Source: Pyrenochaeta sp. MPI-SDFR-AT-0127
Lineage: Eukaryota > Ascomycota > Dothideomycetes > Pleosporales > Cucurbitariaceae
Reading direction: 5' to 3'
Assembly: GCA_020747015.1 (NCBI GenBank)
Contig: JAGTJM010000149.1
Coordinates: 1-23,638, forward strand
Length of the DNA stretch: 23,638 bases
In this document: in pieces, positions 1 to 9,748 of the stretch
How positions within the stretch are numbered: position 1 is the first letter of the stretch
How the letters are laid out: the number at the start of each line of letters is the position of its first letter
Program-made: the position numbers and the translations under genes
The notes under the pieces: model-generated
Seen by the model: the letters and a program-made list of their open reading frames with translations, nothing else
What the model was told of the DNA's origin: nothing
The model's database searches: none

Positions 1-2124
1 ACTAGAATCGTAACACGTACTTAAGGGCGAGGAGTTCTACTTTAGTAGTTAAGGTCGTAACTATAGCTTATTAAGCGGCTTTCTAAAAAGATTACTCCTC
101 TAAATAATAGAGTAATATATCTCTAGGAAGATTAGCGAGTGTATTAATTATCTGCGAAAAAAGTATCTCTATAGATTATTAGGTTAGGCACGAGTGATTT
201 CTATACTAGATCCCTTTTATTAGGTCTAATATAGATATTAGATTACTTATTCTATAGCTTTCTTATACTATTTACTTAGGTTTATTAGGAAATAGGATAG
301 TTTTAATACTATATATATAATATCTAGGCGTAGTATAATTACTATATATAGTACTAATCCTACCTATTCCTAATAATCCTTAACTTCCTTCTTAGATACT
401 TCGTTTAGATTCTTAATTATCTCGCTTATAGTAAGCGGAGTAGGTTAGAAGCTACCTTAATCTTCTAGGCTAAACTTCCTTATAATCTTATTAATATATA
501 TATTATATACTAGAGTAATTATTCTTATTTAGTAATTCCTTATTACTTATATCCCTAGGAACTATTAAATAGGTCCTTAATCCTATACTTTATACTTTAA
601 TATTACTTACTCTAAAGTTCCCTTACTTCTTATTCCTATTCCTTATAATATAATAGGAGGATATTATTAATATAGAATAAGATTTAGGATCTTTTAATCC
701 TATATAAAGAATAGGTATAGTTCTTCTTTTAATATAATAAGTCTTAAGCCTTTAGTATACTTAAGAACTCTTTATACTAGAGACTTAGTAAATCCCTTAA
801 CCTATATAAGGCGCAGTTAAGTATAACTATCTTTCTATCTTCTTTAAATCCTTTAGAAAGCTTAGTAATTACTAGTATATTAGGTAAAACTTATATATTT
901 AGGAAGGCTCCTACTATATTATACTATATAATCTCTAGATTAAAGTAAGCTATAATTACTATTACTACTCTAAATAACCTAGTAGTAAGGAGTACTATAT
1001 ATATTAAGTCTAGCTTATTAATCTCTTAGAGATTATCTCTTATAATTATTTAAGCTTTATACTTATCTAGGAACCTATTCTAATTAAACTTATAGGTCTA
1101 TACCTACTTAAGTAGAAGGATACGCCTATAACCTTTAACTTTATAGATTACTTTCTTTATATAAGTTCCTTTCTTAAGTAGTTAATTAAACTCTAATTAT
1201 AAGGCTTACTTAAACTATACCTATATAGATACTATAGTAGCTACTTCTAGGTACTTAGTAGAGCTAGTAGCTTACTTTAGTATAAGCGTACGCTAGTTAG
1301 GATTAATAGTACTTTTAGTACTTAATTAGTAAGCGTTACTACTATAACTACTATATTAAGAGGTTTATACGCGTACTCCTTATTATAGGAAGTAATTATT
1401 CTTAGTAAAAAGGTATTATAAAAGATATCCTATATACCTACTCTATCTTCTAGAGTAGACTCCTATTTATAAGTAGCTATTAATATATAAATACTTATTC
1501 CTCTACCTCCTAGTTAATTATTATAATTAGGATCCTTCTTCTTCTATATATATAAAGGTATATATCTATAAACTATATTATCTAGTACTTTATTTCCTCT
1601 TAGACGTCTACTTAATTATAGTTTATATTACTCTAATACTAAGATACTACTCTATATAGGCTCTAAAGTTACTTCCTTAGTAAGGCTAGCTATTAATCTA
1701 GGAAAAGCTATACTTTAGCTTACTCCTTCTTTCTAGGTTAGAGTTTATAATAGATAGTATAGCCTATACTCTCTATATAAGAGTTTAGGCTTATCCTCTA
1801 GTTCTATTAAGATAAGGATACTAGAGTAAGAGGCTAATTAGGATAAGTAGTTAGGCTTATCTAGTATTATAGAGGTAGTAGGCCTAGCTTATATAGGTTA
1901 CTCTACCTATTAGGCGGCGTCTCTTAAGTAGTAATCTAATAGATTGCTAATACCTATAAGCGTAGCTTAGGCGTTAGTAATAGGGTTACTAATATATAAT
2001 AATCCTTATCTTAACCTATATAAATTCCTAGATACTTACTAGCCGCACTTATATCCTATATAGTCTCTAGCTTAATATCCTAGTTACTAAGCTAGCTAGC
2101 TATAGTACTTATTACTTTAAGCTA
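1..2124 (-). pseudogene. Copia-B: RIP-degraded Ty1/copia pol relic (integrase side to RNase H)
   Basis: Read on the minus strand, this AT-rich stretch keeps copia polyprotein motifs in the right order, broken by TAA/TAG codons where Gln, Arg or Trp would be expected. Near 1040-1130 is the start of the reverse transcriptase, with motifs like KVKGYRRI, a TYKF-like stretch and KYKA. Near 400-600 are RT thumb-like pieces (LKYKV, FLGI, ITLVYNIYINKII, KFSLED). Near 20-75 is an RNase H signature (AIVTTLTTKVELLALKYVL), close to the copia pattern of TTxTEAELLAL. The region around 1200-2124 should hold integrase, but I could not place its catalytic residues. The relic runs off the left edge of the window. 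It is a different family from Copia-A, because its RT and RNase H motifs differ. It is non-coding today. Confidence is good for copia identity and lower for exact domain limits. Confidence 0.75.
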
Positions 2125-2129
2125 ATTAC

Positions 2130-2717
2130 TGTAAAGAAAGTAGGGTGAGGAGGAGATAACTTTCTTTAATAATAAAAATAGCCTAGTGACCTAGATAGGC
2201 TAGCAGCGGCTTAGCTCTTAGGATAAATAAAGATTGCTTATATAAGCAGAATAATATCTTAGATAGATAAAAGGTAGGTAGGATATAATAAATTCGTTGC
2301 TAGGTACAGGATAAGTAGGTAGGATAGATCTCTACTTATAGATAGATCCTTCCTCCTTCTTACGGATATCTTTAGCCTAACTATAGGCTAACTATTTCCT
2401 TTAAGCTAACTTTATCCTCTAAGGCTAACTATAGCCTAACTATAGCCTTAGGTCTTCCTAAGGTTAATAATATCTAGGTCTAAGACCTAAGGATAACCTT
2501 ATCCTTACAGATAACCTTAACCGAGGTCTTAACCTTTTTCTTAATATCTCGCTTAATACTAACGCTATAATAATAAACTATATACTATTCTAATTAGAAT
2601 TTATAGGCGAGTAAATCGTACTAAATATTATTACCTAAGCTCTAATATAGCTTACGTAATTAAATAAAGAAAATAAGCTTAGATAGTTTAAGTACCTTAA
2701 GTATCTAAACTTTACCA
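2130..2717 (-). repeat. Solo LTR of Copia-A, inverted, with 5-bp target duplication
   Basis: The 588-bp block is the reverse complement of the LTRs at 2774-3361 and 9165-9748. It begins TGTAAAGAAAG and ends CTTTACCA, so it keeps the TG...CA termini. It is flanked on both sides by the same 5 bp, ATTAC (2125-2129 and 2718-2722), which is the target-site duplication expected of copia insertion. There is no primer site or polypurine tract beside it. The simplest reading is a complete insertion reduced to one LTR by LTR-LTR recombination, sitting inside the Copia-B relic. Confidence 0.9.
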
Positions 2718-2773
2718 ATTACCCCTAAGATTACTCTTAGTAGTTAATTTAAGGGTTATATATTACTACTTAT
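2718..2773. other. 56-bp spacer between the inverted solo LTR and the Copia-A 5' LTR
   Basis: This short AT-rich piece begins with the second ATTAC target duplication and ends at the first base of the full-length element. It is presumably pre-insertion DNA, possibly more of Copia-B. It forms the loop between two inverted LTR copies. Confidence 0.6.
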
Positions 2774-3361
2774 TGTAAAGTTTAGATACTTAAGGTACTT
2801 AAACTATCTAAGCTTATTTTCTTTATTTAATTACGTAAGCTATATTAGAGCTTAGGTAATAATATTTAGTACGATTTACTCGCCTATAAACTCTGATTAG
2901 AATAGTATATAGTTTATTATTATAGTGTTAGTATTAAGCGAGATATTAAGAAAAAGGTTAAGACCTCGGTTAAGGTTATCCTTAAGGATAAGGTTATCCT
3001 TAAGGTCTTAGACCTGGATACTATTAACCTTAGGAAGACCTAAGGCTATAGTTAGGCTATAGTTAGCCTTAGAGGATAAAGTTAGCTTAAAGGAAATAGT
3101 TAGCCTATAGTTAGGCTAAAGATATCCGTAAGAAGGAGGAAGGATCTATCTATAAGTAGAGATCTATTCTACCTACTTATCCTGTACCTAGCAACGAATC
3201 TATTATATCCTACCTACCTTTTATCTATCTAAGATATTATTCTGCTTATATAAGCAATCTTTATTTATCCTAAGAGCTAAGCCGCTGCTAGCCTATCTAG
3301 GTCACTAGGCTATTTTTATTATTAAAGAAAGTTATCTCCTCCTCACCCTACTTTCTTTATA
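2774..3361 (+). repeat. Copia-A 5' LTR
   Basis: The LTR starts TGTAAAGTTTAGATAC and ends CTTTATA. The last codon-sized piece should read ACA, as in the 3' LTR, and the C to T change at 3360 is in CpA context, as expected of RIP. It differs from the 3' LTR by a handful of C/T changes and 1-2 base indels, so the insertion is fairly recent. It contains short repeated units (TTATCCTTAAGG-like, and GCTATAGTTAG-like between about 3043 and 3110). Confidence 0.93.
3247..3253 (+). promoter_or_regulatory. TATA-like box in the Copia-A LTR
   Basis: TATATAA lies in a small palindrome (TGCTTATATAAGCA, 3243-3256), about 110 bp before the LTR end. The same sequence recurs in the solo LTR and the 3' LTR. Position and sequence fit the U3 core promoter that starts the genomic transcript. 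In such AT-rich DNA a chance match is possible, but conservation among copies supports it. Confidence 0.4.
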
Positions 3362-3375
3362 GGTTATGAGCCCAG
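3362..3375 (+). promoter_or_regulatory. Primer binding site, complementary to the initiator tRNA-Met anticodon stem-loop
   Basis: GGTTATGAGCCCAG begins immediately after the last base of the 5' LTR. It is complementary to the anticodon region of eukaryotic initiator tRNA-Met (GGGCUCAUAACC). Drosophila copia and yeast Ty5 are known to prime from a cleaved half of this tRNA rather than from its 3' CCA end, so the same mechanism is inferred here. Confidence 0.85.
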
Positions 3376-4347
3376 AGGCTTATAAGCTCTAAGGAACTTT
3401 ATATATTTTATTACTTTAGTAAGTTATATAAGCTACTAAGTAGTAAAAGGAAAAGAGTTATTTAACTCTATTATATCTATTACTCCCTAGTATAGATAAT
3501 ACTTTTATACTACTAGTATATTAGTTATTTATTAGCTTTTAAGCTATTTAGAGACGCGTAGGCTCTATTTAGTTAGCTTTTAGAAACTAGTATATATAGA
3601 GTTTAGAAGGATAAAAGCTATAGTTTTATTCTATTAGCTTCGGATAGAAGAAACTCGAGTACTCTATCTTAGCTCTTAGATTTATAAAAACAGTATAGCT
3701 TAAGGCTTATCTAGTCTTAGTCCCTACTCGCTCTTCTCTTAGGAATAAGAGGTATTATTTTATATTTAACTAGTTATTTACTAGTTATTTATATTATATA
3801 AGAGTCTATCTAAAGATTATCCCTAGAGGAAGGTGCAAAGACCTGTCTTTAGAATTATTAAGAGTAAACTAGCTAGCGTCTTTAGTAAGCTTTATTTATA
3901 AAGTTACTATCGAAACGAAAAATATAACGCCTCTCTACCTAATATATATTACTATATATATTATTATTTTAAGTAAGAACTATAGGAAATAGTCTTACTA
4001 TTTTATAGTTATAAGAGCTATAATAGCCGTACTATATATTATAACTTATAAGGTTTTCTTTTATAAGACCTAAGGAAGATTTCCTTAAGAGGCTTAAGAA
4101 ATCTAGTTATAAATAATTAATTATAGGCTTAGTAATACTACTAGCTCTATATAAAGACCTAGGATCTAAAATATAACTTTATATTAGTTATATCCTAGGC
4201 TAAGAAGTTAGTACTAGCTATATTAGGCTAGTATTTAATTCTTTATAAAAAATCTAAAATAACTCTAATTCCTTAAAGAGGAGTTATAAGACGTTATCCT
4301 TAAATAATATCTATTTTTTAAGCTATAACTATCTTTATAGTTAAAAA
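3376..4347 (+). other. Copia-A untranslated leader
   Basis: This stretch between the primer site and the Gag start has no open frame of note. It is AT-rich and should hold the packaging and leader sequence. I recognise nothing else in it. Confidence 0.5.
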
Positions 4348-5484
4348 ATGGATAATATATTTAAGATCCCTAAGCTAAAAGGCTCTTCTAATTTTGATAT
4401 TTAGTCTATTAGAATAGAAGCTCTATTAGTTAAGGAGGGATATCTAGATATAGTTAATCAGGACTATACTCTAAATATAGATGATAACGATTTAGATTTA
4501 TTAGCAGTTAGAGCTAATAAGGCTACTGCTTTTATTAAATTATCCTTAGAGGACGGCCCTTTATTGCAGGTTAGATTTGAAACTAATCCTTATTTATTAT
4601 GGAATAGTCTAGAAAACCTATATAAAGCTAAAGGCTTTAGTAGTGATTTCCTTATTTGTAAGGATCTAATAAATACTACTATAAATACTTATAAAGGAAA
4701 CTTAGAATTATATCTAAACGCCTTTAAAAGAATACTTAATAACCTTAAATCTAAGGCTATTAACCTACCTAATAAGTTTCTAATAGCGTTATTATTAAAT
4801 AACTTAAATAAAGACTACGATTACGTAGTAGCTATTATAACTCAAACTATTAGGCTAGACGATAGTACACTAGAAATTGATGATATTATATCTTAATTAT
4901 TAGATGAGTCTAGAAGGCTTAATTCTATAAAATCTAGTAATACTAGTTATTATACTAATAAAAGTATTAGTTATAATAATAGCTATAATACTAGTAAAAA
5001 TACTAGTAATAATAAAAAAGGCAGTTACTATAGTAACGATATAGAGATGTCTATGCAGACTAATAGTAGTAAAAATAATAAATCTCCTAAAAATACTATT
5101 AAAAGCTGTAAATTCTGCTATAAGCAAGGGCATTTAGAAAATAACTGCTATAAAAAGTATCCAGAACTAAGACCTAGTATTAATAGTAAAAATAAGAATA
5201 TAAATAATACTAGAGAAACTATACTAAGTACTAGTCTAAGCTATAAAGATATTAATAGTACTATAGACTTTATCTTAGATTCTGGAGCTACTATACACAC
5301 TAGTTATATAAGAGAGTTATTTACTAGTATTAAACCTACTAATATATCTATTAAGTGGGGTAATACTAATAATACTATTAAAGCTAGTGGTATAGGAGAT
5401 ATAGAACTCTATTTTACTAGTACTAAGAAAATAGTAAAACTAAAAGACGTTCTATTTATTCCTAGCCTAGGGGTTAATTATTAA
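4348..5484 (+). pseudogene. Copia-A Gag, zinc knuckle and aspartic protease (interrupted)
   Basis: The frame starts at ATG 4348 (MDNIFKIPKLKGSSNF) and would give the capsid protein that forms virus-like particles in the cytoplasm. It is stopped by TAG at 4402-4404 (a Trp position, TGG to TAG) and TAA at 4894-4896 (a Gln position), both changes of the RIP type. In the same frame a Ser/Asn-rich linker leads to a CCHC zinc knuckle, CKFCYKQGHLENNC (C-x2-C-x4-H-x4-C), around residues 253-266. This is followed by the protease active site, ILDSGATIHTS, near residues 309-319. The copia protease motif is D-S-G-A, as seen. The frame ends at TAA 5482-5484 just after the protease (LGVNY). Without the two internal stops this would be a normal copia Gag-PR segment. 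Confidence 0.85.
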
Positions 5485-6798
5485 GTCTTAGTCTTATAAC
5501 TAAAAAGACTATAAGTTATCTTTTAATAAAGATAATTGCTTTATCTATACGCCTAATAATACTTTATTAACTAAAGGAAGTTATAAAGGGGCGTTAGTAC
5601 TTTTAGTATAAAAAGTACTAGGTCTATTAATTCTAATAGTTATATTAGAGGAGCTATTAATACTACTCTAACTATAGTGGATAATATAGATAAAGCTATT
5701 AGTCTAGAGGATATTAATAATAACCCTAGTAGTTCTATAATTCCTAGTAATAACGAGGAATTAGTATATAATAAAAATACTATAGAACTTATACATAATA
5801 GGCTAGGGCATATTAGTCTAAAGCTATAAAACAGCTTTTAATAAGACTAAAGGAGTAGATCTAGATCTAAAAGATATAGAGACTGCTAGGGTTCCTTAGA
5901 TAATTGCTTAGTCTGTATTAAGGCTAAGCTAACTAAGAATATAAATAAAGAACCTAGTACTAAAGTCTTAGGCTATCTAGATCTAATCTATATAGATATA
6001 GGAGGACCTATAACTCCTAGAACTTTTAGAGGTTATAAATACTATATAACTTTTAGAGATAGCTATACTAAGTACTTAGTCGTTAAGCTTCTTAAAACTA
6101 GAAAGAATACTAGAGAAGTTATAGAAAGTACTATAGTAGAACTAGAACTAGAGGCTATAAATAATAGTAATAACCCTAATATAAATAATAACTTTAATAA
6201 TAATAAAGTTAAGGCTCTACAGCTAGATAACGAATTTAAATCTAAAGATTTAGATAGTTATTTATCTAATAAAGGGATAGAAACTAGATATTCTGCGCCT
6301 TATACTCCTGAACAAAACGGAGCTGCAGAAATTATTAATAAAGTACTACTAAATAAAGTAAGAGCTCTATTAATAACTAGTAATTTATCTAATAATTTAT
6401 GGGGAGAAGCTATTTTAACAACTACTTATCTATATAATAGAACTCCTAGTAGTTCTATTAGTTTTAATACCCCTTATTATTTAAAGTATAAAGAACTACC
6501 TAATCTAAGTAATCTTAGAATTTGGGGATCTTTAACTTACTATAAGGAGCCTATAAGCTTCCTTAAGAAATTAGATAATAGAGCTATACCTTACTATCTA
6601 ATAGGCTATAAGGGCTCTAATATCTATAAATTATATAATCCTAGTACTAATAAGTCTATATATACTAGAGATTGTAAAATTATAGAGGGTTACTACTATA
6701 AACAAAATAATAGTAGTAATATAAATAAGATTTTTACTAAACTAGAAGATCTTAGACTAGGTTCTAATATAGATAAAATAACTAAATCTATAGAATAA
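5485..6798 (+). pseudogene. Copia-A integrase region (interrupted)
   Basis: The integrase inserts the cDNA into the chromosome. The first 270 bp after the protease are riddled with frame breaks. From about 5755 the reading frame is again that of Gag. The HHCC zinc-binding domain shows as HNRLGH (5794-5811) and CLVC (5905-5916), interrupted by TAA at 5827-5829. The frame is then open for about 295 codons up to TAA 6796-6798, with no ATG inside. The catalytic D,D,E triad is visible: Asp 5995 (YIDIGGP), Asp 6226 (LQLDNEF) and Glu 6328 (EQNGAAE), with 33 residues between the last two. A GKGY-like C-terminal part (LIGYKGSNIYKLYNP) follows. Confidence 0.85.
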
Positions 6799-7199
6799 TA
6801 GTCTAGAACCTAGTAATCTAGAGAATAATCTAGATATAATTAATTCTGAAGAATCTGAAGACGAGTTAATTAAGACTATAACTAAACCTAGAAAATCTTT
6901 AAGCCTCTAAAACCTAAGGTAATAGAAGATAATTATTCAGAAGACGAATTAGCAAATAATACTTCTATTATTAAGGATAACTATAGTATTTTAAGTACTT
7001 CTATTATAATAGAAGATACTAATACTAATATTATAGATAATAACTTACTAGAGACTATAACTAATAGTTCTAGTAAAGTAGATATTTTAATAATACTATC
7101 TTAAAATATATATTAAATATATATAATAATACTATTTTAGAACCTACTAGTTTTAAGGAGGTATTATTAAGAAAAGATAAAGATCTCTATCTAAAAGCT

Positions 7200-8102
7200 A
7201 TGTACTTAGAAGTAGACGATCTACTTAATAATAATACTTGGAAACTAGTGACTAGGCCTAATGATATAGCTGATAAAGCTATTTTAAGAGGTAGATGGGT
7301 CCTAAATAAAAAGTATAACCTAGATAATACTATTAAAAAGTATAAGGCTAGGTGGGTAGCTAAAGGCTTTCTACAACGATATAATATAAATTATAAAGAA
7401 ACCTTTGCTTCTACTAGTAAACCTAGTATTATTAGATTACTATTATCTATTTTTAGCTATCTAGACTGGGAAATATATGCTTGGGATATTAAACAAGCGT
7501 TTCCTAATGCGGAAATAGATAATAATAATATATATATCCAGCTACCTATAGGCTTTGAAAGCTATATCCTAGATAAATTTCTAGATAGTAAAGATCTTAA
7601 TAATAAAGATCTTAATAATAAAGAACTACTAGAAGCTATCTATCTAGCTAAACAAACTAAGAACTATAATACTATAGTTTGTAATCTAAATAAAGCACTA
7701 TACGGTTTAAAACAAGCTAGTAGACAGTGGCAGCTATTTTTAACTAAAATCTTAGAAGACTTAGGTTTTAGTACTCTAAAAATAGATAATAGTATTTTTA
7801 TTCATAATACTAGCCCTATTATACTAGCTACACACGTTGACGATATACTAGTATTTAGTAAAGATATAGATCTAGCTAATAGACTATATAAAAACCTAAC
7901 TAGTATATCTAAATTAGCTGTTAGTAATCTAGGAGAAATAAAACAGTTCTTAGGCGTTGAAATAATTAGAGATAGATCTAAGAAATCTATAATTATAACG
8001 CAAAGAAGCTTTATTTCTAAGATTCTAGCTAAATATAATAAACTAGATAATAAAGATAAAGATCTACCTATACCTCTAGGATTAAACTATCTAAAAATCT
8101 AG
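7200..8102 (+). pseudogene. Copia-A reverse transcriptase (open for 300 codons, frame-separated from neighbours)
   Basis: This segment copies element RNA into DNA. Its motifs, in order, are NTWKLVTRP and GRWVLNKKY, KARWVAKGF, WDIKQAFPNAEI with the first catalytic Asp, NKALYGLKQASRQW, and THVDDILVF with the VDD pair at 7836-7844, then FLGVEIIRD in the thumb. It is uninterrupted and all three catalytic aspartates are present. The frame differs from integrase upstream and RNase H downstream, so at least two indels separate them. An extra Asn/Lys/Leu-rich stretch near residues 128-150 contains a tandem copy of a 15-bp unit (7586-7621). The ATG at 7200 is simply the first Met in the frame and not a true start. 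Confidence 0.88.
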
Positions 8103-8947
8103 AAACTAGTAAACTAGAAGATATTAATAGATACCAACAAGAACTAGGATCTCTTATCTATCTTACTATTTTTACTAGGCCAGATCTAGTACAATCTATT
8201 AATTATTTAGCTCGTTTTATGTCTAATCCTAGCGTAGAACACTATAAATATTTAAATAATATTTGGAGCTATCTATTAAAAACTAGATACCTAGGTCTAG
8301 ACTTAACTCTAGAGCCTATACAACCTGAATCTATTATTAAAACTCAAAACAAAGACTTAATTTATAGTAACTATATAAATAAGACTATTAATAATAAATA
8401 TAATACTACTAATAGTATTAATTTATTAGGAGTTAGCGATTCAGATTGGGGGGGTGATATAGATTCTAGAAAGTCTACTACAGGCAATATATTTTTATTT
8501 AATAATAATAAAAATAACTATAATAATAGCGTAGCTATTAGCTGGCTATCTAAATTGCAAAAGACAGTAGCTCTTAGTTCTGCAGAGGCTGAATATATAG
8601 CTCTAAAAGAAGCTACTAAAGAATCTTTATATTTACAAAATTTTATAAAAGAGCTATTTAATTATAAGTCTATTAATAAATACTCTATATTTAATAAAGT
8701 AAATATAATTAAAACAGATAGTTTATCTGCTATAGAACTAGCTAAAAACCCTATTTATCACGCTAGGACTAAGCACGTAGATATAACCTATCACTTTGTA
8801 AGAGATAATCTACTAAAAAATAATATAGATCTAGTATACGAGAATACTAGTACTATATTAGCAGATATCCTTACTAAGCCTACTAGTTTACCTAAGTTTT
8901 TAGACTTTAAAACTAGAATTAATCTTATAGATACTAAGGACTTATAA
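8103..8947 (+). pseudogene. Copia-A RT C-terminus and RNase H
   Basis: The first part (8105-8218) continues the RT connection region (YQQELGSLIYLTIFTRPDL, then NYLARFMS) in a frame shifted from the RT by one indel near 8100. The RNase H domain follows: GVSDSDWGGDIDSRKSTTG, then ISWLSKLQKTVALSSAEAEY, TDSLSAIELAKNP, and the C-terminal HARTKHVDITYHFVRD. This matches the copia pattern well, including the D, E and D metal-binding positions. LADILTKP closes the polyprotein before TAA 8945-8947. It would degrade the RNA strand of the RNA:DNA hybrid. It has few visible lesions. Confidence 0.88.
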
Positions 8948-9155
8948 CTAGTTACTATTTATAAGTTACTTATTAAATAAGAATAAGGCTTAAGGCTTAA
9001 GAAGAAAAAACTATAAAAAATAATATTCCTTAGTTTCTATAAAGCCTATTATTTAAAGATTTTATAATAAAAAATATATAGAAGTTCTAGAAATATAGTC
9101 TAGAAATACTATATATAAAAATATATAAAAATATTAAGTTATAAGAAATAAGCTT
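8948..9155 (+). other. Copia-A 3' untranslated region
   Basis: AT-rich DNA between the end of the RNase H frame and the polypurine tract. No frame or motif is recognised. Confidence 0.5.
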
Positions 9156-9164
9156 AAGGGGGTG
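9156..9164 (+). promoter_or_regulatory. Polypurine tract of Copia-A
   Basis: AAGGGGGTG ends at the base before the 3' LTR, where plus-strand DNA synthesis should be primed. A run of five G is striking in this AT-rich region. Confidence 0.75.
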
Positions 9165-9748
9165 TGTAAAGTTTAGATACTTAAGGTACTTAAACTATCT
9201 AAGCTTATTTTCTTTATTTAATTACGTAAGCTATATTAGAGCTTAGGTAATAATATTTAGTAGATTTACTCGCCTATAAATTCTGATTAGAATAGTATAT
9301 AGTTTATTATTATAGCGTTAGTATTAAGCGAGTTATTAAGAAAAAGGTTAAGACCTCGGTTAAGGTTATCTTAAGGATAAGGTTATCCTTAAGTCTTAGA
9401 CCTGATATTATTAACCTTAGGAAGACCTAAGGCTATAGTTAGGCTATAGTTAGCCTTAGAGGATAAAGTTAGCTTAAAGGAAATAGTTAGCCTATAGTTA
9501 GGCTAAAGATATCCGTAAGAAGGAGGAAGGATCTATCTATAAGTAGAGATCTATCCTACCTACTTATCCTGTACCTAGCAACGAATCTATTATATCCTAC
9601 CTACCTTTTATCTATCTAAGATATTATTCTGCTTATATAAGCAATCTTTATTTATCCTAAGAGCTAAGCCGCTGCTAGCCTATCTAGGTCACTAGGCTAT
9701 TTTTATTATTAAAGAAAGTTACCTCCTCCTCTCCCTACTTTCTTTACA
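9165..9748 (+). repeat. Copia-A 3' LTR
   Basis: 584 bp, starting TGTAAAGTTTAG and ending TTTCTTTACA with intact TG...CA ends. It is nearly identical to the 5' LTR. Differences include 1-2 base deletions near positions equivalent to 2881, 2981 and 3003, and a few C/T changes. It carries the same TATATAA palindrome. Confidence 0.93.

Larger units (their letters stand above)
2774..9748 (+). mobile_element. Copia-A: full-length Ty1/copia LTR retrotransposon
   Basis: The element is 6,975 bp with two near-identical LTRs (588 and 584 bp), an initiator-tRNA half-molecule primer site directly after the 5' LTR, and a polypurine tract directly before the 3' LTR. Between them lie Gag with a zinc knuckle, aspartic protease, integrase, reverse transcriptase and RNase H, in the copia (Pseudoviridae-type) order. 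The frame breaks near 5482 (stop), 6796 (stop), before 7200 and near 8102, so one polyprotein cannot be made from this copy. No matching target duplication is visible: CTTAT precedes the 5' LTR and ATATA follows the 3' LTR. That could reflect recombination between copies or mutation. It is inserted in older transposon DNA next to a solo LTR of its own family. Confidence 0.93.

Noticed and set aside
2980..3010. Terminator hairpin in the LTR (CCTTAAGGATAAGG repeats)
   Set aside because: Short self-complementary repeats are common in this LTR and nothing links this one to transcript ends.
4900..5133. Minus-strand frame of 77 codons, Ile/Thr/Phe-rich
   Set aside because: It is the shadow of the Ser/Asn-rich Gag linker on the other strand.
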